The notes: a model not told the origin generated them from the sequence alone. 42,502 bases of DNA from Bacteroidota bacterium (GCA_024280115.1 JAJRQT010000054.1:1-42502); one strand, 5' to 3'; shown: positions 16,863-25,602, counted from the stretch's first letter. Program-made: numbers and translations.

Positions 16863-17957
16863 ATGTCATTTCGTAAGATTCTACACAGCATCCCTGATAT
16901 TTATCACTCCTTTCTACCGGAAATATTTCATCAGGATATCCCACCGGAACCATTTTCCAATTGTTCAAATTGTCCTATGATTGCCGAAAAAATGGATGCT
17001 CCAGATTCAGATTTGGCCAAACCGTTTTCTCCTCATACTAAATGCTGCACTTTTACTCCCAGAATTCCCAATTACATGGTGGGAGGGATTCTTTCAGATA
17101 TAGATCCATCTTTAATTGAAGGAAAAGAAAGAATACTTGAAAGGATAAAATTAAAAAAGGGTGTGATTCCTAACGGGATTTACCCAACTAAAAGATACCA
17201 TGATTACTATGAGGCGAATGCGCAAAATGAATTTGGCAGAAGTAAAAAACTTCGTTGCCCGTTTTTTGTAGATGATAAATTTAATTGTACCATTTGGAAA
17301 TACCGGGAAGCAATTTGTTCATTCTGGTTTTGCAAACATCTCGCTTCAGACATTGGGGCTGAATTTTGGAAAAGCGTAACTGATTATTTAAAAAATATCC
17401 AGGGATCATTTATTGCTATTTCAGCAAATGAATGTGGGCTTCAACTTGTGGATCTATATGGCAAAAACACATCGTACGAATTAGATGGCGAAAATAACTC
17501 TTTTAATAATATAGAACAGTATTCTAAAACATGGGGAAAATGGGAAGGCAGAGAAGATCAATATTATATTCGATGTTTTGAAATAGTTAAAAACCTTTCC
17601 TTAGACCTAACAAGCAGCTTCATCTCAGATGCAAAAAGTTTGGAAAAGGAAGTTGAAATTAAACAAAATGAACTTGTATTTCTTCCGGAATTCTTAATCG
17701 CTGATAAAAATGCAATAAGAGCCATCAACCGAAATTCATATCAAATTGATATTTCCAGTTTTATTCGACCGACCAATAAAACCATCGCCTGGTCCTTTCA
17801 GCTTCCAAAGTACGTGGTTGATTATTTTGATGGGAATACTTCGACAAAAGAAATTATACGAAAATTATTCGATAAGTTTAGTACAACACTTGAGCCTGAA
17901 ATTATAATTTCACTTTTCAGACACGGGATTTTAAAAAATGCAAAGTCATTAAAATAA
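16863..17957 (+). CDS. Cysteine-cluster (YkgJ-like) protein of unknown function
   Basis: A 364-residue protein with no signal peptide. Its N-terminal 160 residues carry eight ordered cysteines: Cys34, Cys37, Cys61, Cys62, Cys132, Cys142, Cys152 and Cys157, in the pattern CxxC ... CC ... C-x9-C-x9-C-x4-C. This resembles, in extended form, the zinc/iron-chelating YkgJ family (PF03692, CxxCxxCC), where C-P-x-x-x and C-x-I-W/Y-x-x-R-P/E-x-x-C are typical; here the text is C-T-I-W-K-Y-R-E-A-I-C. The C-terminal half (about 200-364) has no motif that I recognise but ends in a helical segment (S-T-K-E-I-I-R-K-L-F) that could bind peptide. A metal or iron-sulfur site is inferred, not shown. The next gene follows 33 bases later. 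Confidence 0.65.
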   Translation: MSFRKILHSIPDIYHSFLPEIFHQDIPPEPFSNCSNCPMIAEKMDAPDSDLAKPFSPHTKCCTFTPRIPNYMVGGILSDIDPSLIEGKERILERIKLKKGVIPNGIYPTKRYHDYYEANAQNEFGRSKKLRCPFFVDDKFNCTIWKYREAICSFWFCKHLASDIGAEFWKSVTDYLKNIQGSFIAISANECGLQLVDLYGKNTSYELDGENNSFNNIEQYSKTWGKWEGREDQYYIRCFEIVKNLSLDLTSSFISDAKSLEKEVEIKQNELVFLPEFLIADKNAIRAINRNSYQIDISSFIRPTNKTIAWSFQLPKYVVDYFDGNTSTKEIIRKLFDKFSTTLEPEIIISLFRHGILKNAKSLK

Positions 17958-17990
17958 ATTATTTTACGTAACCTAAATACATATAAACCA

Positions 17991-18548
17991 ATGAAACAAA
18001 AAGTATTAATCCACATTAGCATGGCCGCCATTGTAATAGCTTTCAGCTGCTTTATGGTGAGGGAAAAAGAAGAACAGGCAAATGCAGCCAAAAACTATGT
18101 AAATTTTCAACAAGAAGAGTGTTTTTCTAAATTCCTTTCCGCTCTAAAGAGTATGGACGCACTGGTATATATCCCTGAAAAAAATATCTCCTTTGCCAGA
18201 AAGTATGATTTAGGCATTTACGATTCGGATAAATCTACAGAAATAAATACGAAATTAATAAAATCCGATGATACGTACGTAATGGTAATCCCAGGCGAAA
18301 AATCATCTGAATGTAGTAGGCCGATATTATTGAATTTTGAAGAACTCAAAATGACAGTATTTGTTAAAAAAGGCAATGTCAGAAAATTAGAAGATCAATT
18401 GAAAATAAAAGTAGAGGATAATTTTACAATAAAATTAGGAGATGCTTCTTCAGAATTGATAAAATTGGATGGCAAAAACGGAGAAGAACTTCAGATAAAA
18501 ATAGATAATCGCAGTTGGACGAATTGTGTTCCCGTTCGACTAAAATGA
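17991..18548 (+). CDS. Small membrane-anchored or secreted protein of unknown function
   Basis: A 185-residue protein with an N-terminal hydrophobic segment (about residues 5-23) ending F-S-C-F, which serves as a signal anchor or an imperfect lipobox. The remainder is predicted to be mostly beta with charged loops and has three further cysteines (in E-E-C-F-S-K, S-S-E-C-S-R and W-T-N-C-V-P), possibly forming disulfides. No known domain is recognised. It follows the cysteine-cluster gene with a 33-base gap on the same strand, so the pair is probably co-transcribed; a link between a cytoplasmic metal-binding protein and an exported small protein would be unusual and is untested. Confidence 0.6.
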   Translation: MKQKVLIHISMAAIVIAFSCFMVREKEEQANAAKNYVNFQQEECFSKFLSALKSMDALVYIPEKNISFARKYDLGIYDSDKSTEINTKLIKSDDTYVMVIPGEKSSECSRPILLNFEELKMTVFVKKGNVRKLEDQLKIKVEDNFTIKLGDASSELIKLDGKNGEELQIKIDNRSWTNCVPVRLK

Positions 18549-18818
18549 AATTATAAACATTTACCAACGCTGATTTGATCGTTTCAAAGAAGCATTCAAT
18601 CACCCACCTGCCACGAGTTTAATCTTTCCTTTTGGAAAGACCCAACGTTGTGGTAATAATCGTATGGTGAGCATTATTCGTGTGTCTATTTTGAAAACAT
18701 CCATGCAAATATCCTGAAGCGACCCAAGTTGTAATCATTAAATAATTGGCCTACGTCCTTTTTGGGATATCAATAATTTTCCAACGAATTATTTTTAAAT
18801 TGCAGTAAAAACCGCGTT
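18549..18818. other. Intergenic region with a possible transposase remnant
   Basis: On the minus strand, 18565-18618 reads T-R-G-R-W-V-I-E-C-F-F-E-T-I-K-S-A-L, which resembles the R-W-V-V/I-E-R-x-F block near the C-terminus of several DDE transposases (IS5-type). Frames before and after are closed by stops, so at best it is a decayed scrap. No inverted repeats that would bound an element were found. The assignment rests on a few residues and could be chance. Confidence 0.2.
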
Positions 18819-20600
18819 ATGAAAAATTGGTTGATTTTATTTTATCTATTCATATCCCTTCATTTATACAGTCAATCACTATTCGTTGAAGCTGAAAGTT
18901 TTAATGACAAAGGTGGATGGCTGGTCGATCCGCAGTTTGTGGAGCAGATGGGTTCTCCATATCTATTGGCGCATGGCATGGGGGAGCCTGTTACCAATGC
19001 CAAATCTAATTTAAAGCTCCGGGAAAAAGGCAACTATCATGTGTGGGCCCGAACCAAAAACTGGGCGCCGGGTAAATGGGAGGCGCCAGGCATATTTCAA
19101 ATACTGGTGAATGGAGTGAAATTGGGGAATGAACTTGGTTTAAATCCGGAATGGAACTGGGAGTACGCGGGTAAAATTAATGTTGATTCAAAGGAATTAA
19201 CAATTGAGCTTCAGGACCTCACAGGTTTTGAGGGCCGCTGTGATGCCTTATTTTTTAATATTGAAAATATTCCGCCACCATCAGAATTGAAAGCGCTGGC
19301 CACTTTCCGGAAGGAACAACTGAGAGAAAGCGCAACACCGGAATATGAAAAGTCATATGACTTGGTGGTGGTTGGCGGAGGTCTTGCTGGCTGTGCGGCA
19401 TCGATTGCGGCTGCTGAACAGGGATTAAAAGTTGCACTAATCCATGACCGGCCATTGTTGGGAGGAAATGCCAGCAGTGAGATTCGAGTGCATACTCTGG
19501 GAATTTACGGACATTTTGAGCGGATTCTGAAAATGATCGACACCGAACACTATCCAAATGGATCTCCTGATGCATTAAAAGATCAGGAAAAGCGCCAGCT
19601 GAATATGGAGAAGATGGAAAATATAGACCTTTATCTCAATTGGAGGGCGTATGGAACAAATACTAAAGAAAATACAATTATTTCTGTCGATGCCAGGGAA
19701 ACATCAACAGGGGCGCAATTGAGATTTAAGGCGCCTTATTTTGTGGATTGTACCGGTGATGGCTGGATTGGCTATTGGGCCGGGGCAGAATATATGTACG
19801 GTCGGGAATCCGTCAACAAATTTGGTGAAGCCTGGCAGAAACATGGAGAATTATGGAGTCCTGAAGAGCCTGATAATTTTGTGATGGGAGCTTCTATCCT
19901 ATGGAGATCTTTTGAAAGCGATGAAGATTATAACTTTCCAAAAGTCCCCTGGGCCATGGATATCGTGAATGAATATGCCGCTAAAAATGGTGAATGGCAA
20001 TGGGAGTTTTCAAGGAATGATCTGAATCAGGTGGATGATGCTGAAATGATCCGGGATCACTTGTTAAAAGGCATTTACGGATCATTTTATAATGAAAAAC
20101 AAAACCCGGGAAATAGCAAATTGAAATTGGAGTGGGTCTCTTACCTGGTTGGTAAACGTGAGTCGAGGCGCTTGGTTGGCGATCATATTTACACATTCAA
20201 TGATGCAAAGAATAGTGTGAAATTTCCTGATTCAGTGGTTGTGGAGGAGCGGGAAGTTGATGTGCATTATCAGCAAAATCTCATCGACCCTGAAAAACCG
20301 GATTTTTTGAGTGAAGCATTGTTTTACAAAACTGAAAGGTATTATGTCCCCTACAGGTCGTTATACTCTAAAAATATCACAAATCTGTTTATGGCAGGAA
20401 GAAATTTCAGTTGTTCGCACATCGGCTTAGGCGGACCAAGAGTAATGCGAACAACAGGTCAAATGGGAGCAGCCGTAGGGTATGCTGCTTCGCTCTGTAA
20501 GAAATACAATGTGGATCCAAGGGCAATTTATGAGAAGTACCTCCATGAATACATGAACCTGATCATGACTCAAAAGACCCTGTCGATGCATGTGGAATAG
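18819..20600 (+). CDS. Secreted FAD-dependent oxidoreductase
   Basis: A 593-residue exported flavoprotein. A signal peptide (1-19) is followed by a beta-sandwich domain (about 22-150) of the kind found before secreted FAD enzymes in this phylum, with E-A-E-S-F at the start and Y-H-V-W-A-R-T-K-N-W within. The FAD_oxidored domain (PF12831) begins at Asp181: V-V-V-G-G-G-L-A-G with the dinucleotide motif Gly186-x-Gly188-x-x-Gly191, then G-G-N-A-S-S-E-I-R and D-C-T-G-D-G-W. Near the C-terminus N-L-F-M-A-G-R-N-F-S and T-G-Q-M-G-A-A-V-G complete the FAD site. Related proteins are often named xanthan lyase without proof. The substrate is probably a sugar or glycan. Its stop overlaps the start of the next gene by 11 bases, so the two are coupled. 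Confidence 0.88.
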   Translation: MKNWLILFYLFISLHLYSQSLFVEAESFNDKGGWLVDPQFVEQMGSPYLLAHGMGEPVTNAKSNLKLREKGNYHVWARTKNWAPGKWEAPGIFQILVNGVKLGNELGLNPEWNWEYAGKINVDSKELTIELQDLTGFEGRCDALFFNIENIPPPSELKALATFRKEQLRESATPEYEKSYDLVVVGGGLAGCAASIAAAEQGLKVALIHDRPLLGGNASSEIRVHTLGIYGHFERILKMIDTEHYPNGSPDALKDQEKRQLNMEKMENIDLYLNWRAYGTNTKENTIISVDARETSTGAQLRFKAPYFVDCTGDGWIGYWAGAEYMYGRESVNKFGEAWQKHGELWSPEEPDNFVMGASILWRSFESDEDYNFPKVPWAMDIVNEYAAKNGEWQWEFSRNDLNQVDDAEMIRDHLLKGIYGSFYNEKQNPGNSKLKLEWVSYLVGKRESRRLVGDHIYTFNDAKNSVKFPDSVVVEEREVDVHYQQNLIDPEKPDFLSEALFYKTERYYVPYRSLYSKNITNLFMAGRNFSCSHIGLGGPRVMRTTGQMGAAVGYAASLCKKYNVDPRAIYEKYLHEYMNLIMTQKTLSMHVE

Positions 20601-21666
20601 AAGGTCATTTATTATAATCTGTATATTTCTCAATATTTTTCGCATACCCAATGGAGAATGTCAATCTGTAAATATCAATACAAATAAACCTGTTCTGGCA
20701 TTTAATTATCCTTTAGCTGATACGTCCTTTATTTGCCGCGTAAATATCATTTCAAACCCGGATAGTGTCCCATTTCAGTATTCATCTATCATCGTGACGC
20801 CTGTTTGCAACGATGGGTTGTGTCAGACTTTGGAAATTGAATTGCACTGGAATCTTATTGGGAATTTTACTGGATATGATACGATTGAGGAAAAACCACT
20901 AACAAAATTTGATCATCTGCCATTTACATCTATGGACTATGAAAAATTGCAAACCATTCTTGGAGATCAAAATTCTGTCCTGGAGAGGAAGAAGTTAGAC
21001 GAGCTTTTTGATAAAGAAAAAGTCAGGGTTTCTGAAAAGGAGGATGCCACAACTGGCGCAACTGCAAATGCTGTAAAAAATGCAATTGTTGAAGGGGCAT
21101 TGTATTCGACCTACAAGTTGTGGCATATCGCCAATGGTGAGATTAAGGCTAAAATCCGCGAACATACCGAATCAATTTATAACCCTTTAATCCGTGATCA
21201 GCTTATTCAGTCTGGAGACTATCGCAATCAGTTATTTGCTATAAGGTTATTCACTGATGATGAATATGATAGCCAATTTAATGACATGCTCAACTTGATA
21301 AAAACGAGTAACTCTTTGGTAGAGATGTACATTTTAAAGAAACTTCCCAATGCAATTTTAGTCGATTCTACACATCAGCTTGAATTGGCGAATATATTTT
21401 CTGAAATGGACATTAATGGAAAAAGTTTGTTTTTAGGCGGGTTGCATAAAATCGAAAATGTGTGCATTGCCAGTCTTCAATTATTATCAGCTAAAATTGA
21501 TGATATGACTGTTGGGCAGCTTCAGGATTATTTGTTGTTACTCACCAATAGTCAATACCTTGGCGATGCAATTATTGCGGAAAATCTAAAAAATGCATCA
21601 ACAATCGCAGATACAAAAGGATACTATATTTTAAACTATATCAAGAAGGCCAACTTCTCTGATTAA
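20590..21666 (+). CDS. Exported protein with FMN-attachment-like motif
   Basis: A 358-residue protein whose start codon lies inside the end of the FAD oxidoreductase gene (11-base overlap). An N-terminal signal peptide is present (basic residues then I-I-I-C-I-F-L). Around residue 152 it reads D-A-T-T-G-A-T (Thr158), which resembles the S/T-G-A-T motif where RnfG/NqrC-type FMN-binding domains attach FMN to threonine, followed by Y-K-L-W-H-I-A-N-G. Residues 50-125 look beta-rich; the C-terminal 170 residues are helical and may form HEAT-like repeats (R-N-Q-L-F-A-I-R-L-F-T-D-D-E). No full family is recognised. Coupling to a secreted flavoenzyme makes an electron-acceptor role attractive, but the FMN site is an inference from seven residues. 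Confidence 0.65.
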   Translation: MWNRRSFIIICIFLNIFRIPNGECQSVNINTNKPVLAFNYPLADTSFICRVNIISNPDSVPFQYSSIIVTPVCNDGLCQTLEIELHWNLIGNFTGYDTIEEKPLTKFDHLPFTSMDYEKLQTILGDQNSVLERKKLDELFDKEKVRVSEKEDATTGATANAVKNAIVEGALYSTYKLWHIANGEIKAKIREHTESIYNPLIRDQLIQSGDYRNQLFAIRLFTDDEYDSQFNDMLNLIKTSNSLVEMYILKKLPNAILVDSTHQLELANIFSEMDINGKSLFLGGLHKIENVCIASLQLLSAKIDDMTVGQLQDYLLLLTNSQYLGDAIIAENLKNASTIADTKGYYILNYIKKANFSD

Positions 21667-21747
21667 TTCAGGATAATGGGTTAGATTCCAAAAATAAGTT
21701 GATCTCCTGACTTCGGTCTTCAATCAAATAGTTAAATGAAAAGGAGT

Positions 21748-21981
21748 CTATTCTACATTTTTCTTATCCGGTTTTTGAATGACTTTTAGAACAATTTCGT
21801 GCTCATCACCATCTTTGTCTTTTAGAAAAAAATCAATGGTAGGATTATCGAGTTGAATGTTTTCTTCGATTTTCACTATGTCAAAGTTGATAAGTTTACT
21901 ATTTAAATCATCTTTCAATTCAGACAAAATTTCAACGAATCGCACTTCGATCGGGCTTGGATTGTAGTCTTTTGTTATCAT
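21748..21981 (-). CDS. Small conserved-looking protein of unknown function
   Basis: A 77-residue, charged, soluble protein without a signal or membrane segment. It follows fabH on the same strand with 19 bases between them, so it is probably co-transcribed. It contains S-P-I-E-V-R-F-V-E-I-L-S-E-L-K, probably a helix, then beta-type strands (T-I-D-F-F-L-K-D and H-E-I-V-L-K-V-I-Q-K). I do not recognise a family. Codon use is in line with its neighbours. Confidence 0.65.
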   Translation of the reverse strand: MITKDYNPSPIEVRFVEILSELKDDLNSKLINFDIVKIEENIQLDNPTIDFFLKDKDGDEHEIVLKVIQKPDKKNVE

Positions 21982-22000
21982 AATTATAAAAGTGTGTCAA

Positions 22001-23011
22001 TTACCAGTTGATAAGCGCAGAGGCCCAGGTGAACCCACTGCCAAAAGCAGCGAGACAAATCAAATCATTATCTTTGATCTTACCTTCTGCCCATGCTTCA
22101 CTTAAAGATATTGGAATGGTTGCCGCCGTTGTGTTGCCATATCTTTGAATATTGTTATATACCCTATCCTCGCTGAGTTCTAATTTTTGCTGGATAAAAT
22201 TATTAATTCTCAGGTTGGCCTGGTGAGGCACCAATAGATCTATATCTTCTTTTTTCTTACCGTTGGCCGTTAATGCTTCCATGATCGCTTCTGTGAATCT
22301 AACAACAGCATGTTTAAAAACAAGATTTCCATTCATGTGTGCTCTTAAACTCAACCCTTCCAACATTTCATGAGTCATTCTTTCTTCTCTTTTTCTGCTG
22401 CTACCCGGATCTTTAACATAAAGTTCTTCAGCAAATGTCCCATCGGAATGCATATGCGTTGATAGTACTCCTTTGCCGGGCTCATCTGTTGCCTGTAAAA
22501 TCATCGCACCGGCGCCATCTCCAAATATTACAGACACATGCCTTTGCCTGTCGGAAAATTCCAGTGCCGATGATTGAATTTCTGAACCAACAACAGCAAC
22601 TGTTTTGTACATCCCGGTTTTAATAAATTGATCTGCAATCGATAGTGCGTAAATAAAACCGGAACAAGCATTTCTGATATCAATTGCTGGAATGGCCTTT
22701 TTATCCAGTCCAAGTTCTCTTTGCATTAAAACTCCTGAACCCGGGAACATATAATCAGGTGTGATGGTGGCAAAGACAATTAGGTCAATCTCATTTACAT
22801 CAACATTCGCCCGCTCTAACGCCATTTTTGTTGCCCTTGAAGCCATATTGGAGCAGGTGTCCTTCGTGTAGTCAAAATATCTTCTTTCTCTGATTCCGGT
22901 TCTTTCCACAATCCATTCGTCACTGGTATCCATCAACTTCTCCAGGTCATGATTTGTCACCACATTTTCGGGTACATAATGACCAACCCCTACTATCTTT
23001 GAATTTTTCAT
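22001..23011 (-). CDS. fabH: 3-oxoacyl-ACP synthase III
   Basis: A 336-residue beta-ketoacyl-ACP synthase III that starts fatty-acid chains by condensing acyl-CoA with malonyl-ACP in the cytoplasm. The catalytic triad is complete: Cys116 in R-N-A-C-S-G, His263 in V-P-H-Q-A-N and Asn293 in Y-G-N-T-T-A. The N-terminal D-E-W-I-V-E-R-T-G-I-R-E-R-R and G-D-G-A-G-A-M further fit FabH. Length is normal. It could be one of several FabH paralogues, since Bacteroidota often have more than one, and genes for the rest of the pathway are not adjacent. Confidence 0.92.
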   Translation of the reverse strand: MKNSKIVGVGHYVPENVVTNHDLEKLMDTSDEWIVERTGIRERRYFDYTKDTCSNMASRATKMALERANVDVNEIDLIVFATITPDYMFPGSGVLMQRELGLDKKAIPAIDIRNACSGFIYALSIADQFIKTGMYKTVAVVGSEIQSSALEFSDRQRHVSVIFGDGAGAMILQATDEPGKGVLSTHMHSDGTFAEELYVKDPGSSRKREERMTHEMLEGLSLRAHMNGNLVFKHAVVRFTEAIMEALTANGKKKEDIDLLVPHQANLRINNFIQQKLELSEDRVYNNIQRYGNTTAATIPISLSEAWAEGKIKDNDLICLAAFGSGFTWASALINW

Positions 23012-23193
23012 TTATTTATATTTGAAATTCCGCAATTTACCAAAACCTATAATCATCCGCACGTGTGGCCTCTATTTGCTCCGGTCATGTTTCATGTCAT
23101 TAATTTAATTAAACGCCAATTTAAACTAATTTGATAAATTGAGTATTAAATATCTCTTGTTTTTTGGACAGCTGGTTGAGAAGAAAGGAATAA

Positions 23194-23892
23194 TCAATCA
23201 AATAAGGTCAGATTACCAAACTGATCTGCAAGAGGGGTAGGGACGATTAATGGAGTATTGTCATTACTCACAGAGTTTACCAATGGTGAAACAGGGTAAA
23301 GGTCCATCTTGTCTTCGCTATATGGTTTTAGTAGATTTGCTCGATCTTCCGCAGATGTTGATGGATTCAGCCAGATATTTTCAGTTTCTCTTTCCAGAAT
23401 GACAGGCATTCGTTCATGGATTTTTGACACGGTACGATTTGCGATGGTTGTGATTATTGTAAACGTATGAATGATGTTTCGTGCTTCGTCTTCAAATTCT
23501 TCCCAAAGTCCGGCAAAGGCGAATAATTCTTTCCTTTTTAAAGCGATTCGATATGGAATTTTCGATTTTTTAACTGATCTTTTCCATTCATAAAACCCAT
23601 CAGCAATCACAAGGCACCTTCTCTGTCTAAATGCATTTTTGAAAGAGGCCTTTTCAGAAATAGTTTCTGCCCGCGCATTGATAAGTTTGGAACTGACGCT
23701 TTTATCCTTGGCCCAGTTGGGAATCAGACCCCACTGAAAATACGATAAACCTTCAGGATGTTCGTTAGTGATCACAGAGAGGATTTGAGTCGGGGCTGCA
23801 TTGTATCTTGGAATATAGGATTCCGGGACTTCTATATTGAACCTTTTTTCAATTTCTTCTGCTTTGGCTATAATGGTATATCTTCCGCACAT
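23194..23892 (-). CDS. SOS response-associated peptidase / abasic-site DNA-protein crosslinker (YedK/HMCES family)
   Basis: A 232-residue SRAP domain protein (PF02586). It starts M-C-G-R-Y, where Cys2 becomes the N-terminal residue that forms a thiazolidine crosslink with abasic sites in single-stranded DNA, shielding them from error-prone repair. Other family marks are R-Y-N-A-A-P-T, W-G-L-I-P-N-W, I-N-A-R-A-E-T, D-G-F-Y-E-W-K and H-E-R-M-P-V-I-L (the conserved His). All of the expected active-site residues are visible and the length is standard. It stands alone between fabH and a hydrolase; no LexA-like operator was recognised upstream. Confidence 0.93.
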   Translation of the reverse strand: MCGRYTIIAKAEEIEKRFNIEVPESYIPRYNAAPTQILSVITNEHPEGLSYFQWGLIPNWAKDKSVSSKLINARAETISEKASFKNAFRQRRCLVIADGFYEWKRSVKKSKIPYRIALKRKELFAFAGLWEEFEDEARNIIHTFTIITTIANRTVSKIHERMPVILERETENIWLNPSTSAEDRANLLKPYSEDKMDLYPVSPLVNSVSNDNTPLIVPTPLADQFGNLTLFD

Positions 23893-23927
23893 AGATTTTC
23901 GTGAAACTCTAAAATAGAAATTTATAC

Positions 23928-24890
23928 TTAAATCATCGAATTAAAAAATTCAAGTGCACGTATTTCTGACCAATAGAAATCTCCATTTAAACTTGTGCAA
24001 AAACCAACATGACCTCCGCGATCAGGTGTTTGCAAATACACATATTTATGATTTTTTAAAGCAGCTATCGGATAGCATTCCTCCGGGAGGAAAGGGTCGT
24101 TTTTTGCATTCACAATAAGAGTTGGGATGGTGATCTTGTCTAAAATGTTGATTGCACTACAGGATTGGTAATAATCCATAGCATCTTTAAATCCATGCAT
24201 GGGAGCAGTATAGTAATCATCAAAAGATTTAAGATCCTTGATTTTCGGAAGTTTATCCAATTTTATTTCATGGAATTTTCGGGCTTTTCCCAGTATCTTC
24301 TTTTTAAGAGTTCTTAAAAACCGTTTTGAATAGACAACATTTCCTCGTGTGGAAATTTGAATAGCCCCTTTATAAAGATCGAGCGGAACGGAAAACGTTG
24401 CAGCGGCTTTCACTTTTGGATGCACATCTTGGCTATCTCCAAGGTATTTTAAAGTTAGATTTCCACCAAGACTAAATCCGATCAAAGCAATCTTATCTAC
24501 GGATTGAATATCTGCAAATTTTATTACTACTTCAAGATCTTCTGTAAATCCACTGTGATACGACTTTATCGAATTGTTCATTTTGCCATTACATCCTCTA
24601 TAATTCCAGGCGATGACATTCCAGCCATTTTCATAAAATATCCGGGCCATCCCAAGCACATATGGCTTTTTGCTATTCCCTTCCATTCCATGAGATATAA
24701 TGATAGTTTTTGCCGAATTATTATCGTAGTAATCAAGTTCGAAATAATCATCATCAGGAGTTGATAATGAAATGGTGTTTGGTGTACATGGAGGAGAGAT
24801 TTTCCTGAAAAATGTCGGGTAAATAGTCTCAAAATGTCCGTTGATAAGAAAAAACAGAGGCTTGTAGCTGTTATCATTTACTAAAGGCAT
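23928..24890 (-). CDS. Alpha/beta hydrolase, YheT/EMB8 family
   Basis: A 320-residue cytoplasmic alpha/beta hydrolase. The oxyanion region is S-H-G-M-E-G-N-S, followed by W-N-Y-R-G-C-N-G. The nucleophile elbow is G-F-S-L-G-G with Ser140; the acid is Asp265 in N-A-K-N-D-P-F-L-P, and the base His294 in R-G-G-H-V-G-F. These stretches, with the N-terminal N-G-H-F-E-T-I, match the YheT/EMB8 group of predicted esterases. The natural substrate is unknown. It lies 35 bases upstream of the SRAP gene on the same strand, and a terminator-like hairpin stands upstream at 24964-24995. Confidence 0.88.
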   Translation of the reverse strand: MPLVNDNSYKPLFFLINGHFETIYPTFFRKISPPCTPNTISLSTPDDDYFELDYYDNNSAKTIIISHGMEGNSKKPYVLGMARIFYENGWNVIAWNYRGCNGKMNNSIKSYHSGFTEDLEVVIKFADIQSVDKIALIGFSLGGNLTLKYLGDSQDVHPKVKAAATFSVPLDLYKGAIQISTRGNVVYSKRFLRTLKKKILGKARKFHEIKLDKLPKIKDLKSFDDYYTAPMHGFKDAMDYYQSCSAINILDKITIPTLIVNAKNDPFLPEECYPIAALKNHKYVYLQTPDRGGHVGFCTSLNGDFYWSEIRALEFFNSMI

Positions 24891-24963
24891 AATATAATAA
24901 CAGATTTCTCAACAATTTAATAGAAGGTTTTAGGTAGAATTTACTTTATAAATGGCTCAAAAT

Positions 24964-24995
24964 AAAAATGACAGAATTACGGTCCTGTCATTTTT
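24964..24995. terminator. Terminator-like hairpin
   Basis: AAAAATGACAG (24964-24974) pairs perfectly with CTGTCATTTTT (24985-24995) around a 10-base loop. A-rich and T-rich flanks make it usable in both directions. It lies upstream of the minus-strand hydrolase gene. On the minus strand it would close a transcript coming from the 25369-25602 gene or from the non-coding stretch between. A second small palindrome, TTAATGC / GCATTAA, follows at 24998-25015. Confidence 0.6.
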
Positions 24996-25323
24996 ACTTA
25001 ATGCTTAGGCATTAATTGCAATTTTTGATATTGCCTGCTTAATAGTGAATTAAGCTTTTTAGGGGTTATCCCCAAACACTTTGTAACGATGTCAATTTTT
25101 TATTCTTTGGCATCTAAGTGAATGTACGAAAAAAACCCGGAGTAGTTATTATTTTACGAGAAAAATTTTTTGCAAAAAATGCAAATTCATTCTTCAAACA
25201 TTGAACGCTCATTCTCGTTATTATAATAGAACCTGTGAAAGATGGATTTTGGATTATATCTTTCATTATAGACTAATCATTTGTGGTTGTTATTAGGTTT
25301 GAGGTTTTGATTAATGGTTAGCT
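24996..25323. other. Non-coding stretch between two terminators; possible structured RNA
   Basis: About 330 bases without an acceptable gene lie between hairpins at 24964-24995 and 25324-25355. It holds several local inverted repeats: GGGG-TTAT-CCCC at 25062-25073, GAAAGAT / ATCTTTC at 25237-25243 and 25258-25264, and outer AACCT / AGGTT arms around the latter pair. The stretch resembles none of the common structured RNAs that I can recognise (tmRNA, SRP RNA, RNase P RNA). A small RNA transcribed rightward and ending at the 25324 hairpin would fit, but this is inference only. Confidence 0.3.
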
Positions 25324-25355
25324 AAAGGAGGTGGTCTCAGAACTACCTCCTTTTT
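25324..25355 (+). terminator. Strong hairpin with T-tract
   Basis: AAAGGAGGT (25324-25332) pairs with ACCTCCTTT (25345-25353) and is followed by further T residues. On the plus strand this is a good intrinsic terminator, yet the nearest plus-strand gene ends almost 4 kb upstream, so it may end an unannotated RNA. Its arms happen to match the Shine-Dalgarno and anti-Shine-Dalgarno sequences. It also lies just after the stop of the minus-strand 25369-25602 gene and could serve that gene less efficiently. Confidence 0.6.
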
Positions 25356-25368
25356 AGTTTGCCATGAA

Positions 25369-25602
25369 TTATTCTTTTTTTGTTGGCTCAATCATTTGCA
25401 AAATACCTTCGAGATGTTTGTCTATAAGCTTTTTAGGGTCTTTGCCTTTCTCCTTGGAAAGCGATACGAAATTTACTAGAAGCGTGGTGAGCGCTGTCCC
25501 TGGTTTTTTGGCGATTCCGCTGAATTCCATATTGGAATTAAGTTTCCCATTTTCATTTTCAATGTGGATGATGATTTTACCCTTATTTTTATCAATAAAC
25601 AT
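25369..25602 (-). CDS. Small protein of unknown function
   Basis: A 77-residue soluble protein without a signal peptide. The first half looks like beta-strands (G-K-I-I-I-H-I-E-N, then S-N-M-E-F-S-G-I-A), and the second half like a helix pair (T-T-L-L-V-N-F-V-S-L-S-K-E and K-L-I-D-K-H-L-E-G-I-L-Q-M-I). No family is recognised. It stands alone. Ordinary composition and a sensible fold pattern support it as a real gene, but a short orphan cannot be certain. Confidence 0.55.
   Translation of the reverse strand: MFIDKNKGKIIIHIENENGKLNSNMEFSGIAKKPGTALTTLLVNFVSLSKEKGKDPKKLIDKHLEGILQMIEPTKKE

Noticed and set aside
25066..25074. TTATCCCCA, one base from a DnaA box
   Set aside because: A single site, part of a GGGG/CCCC hairpin, with no cluster of boxes and no dnaA or dnaN gene nearby.
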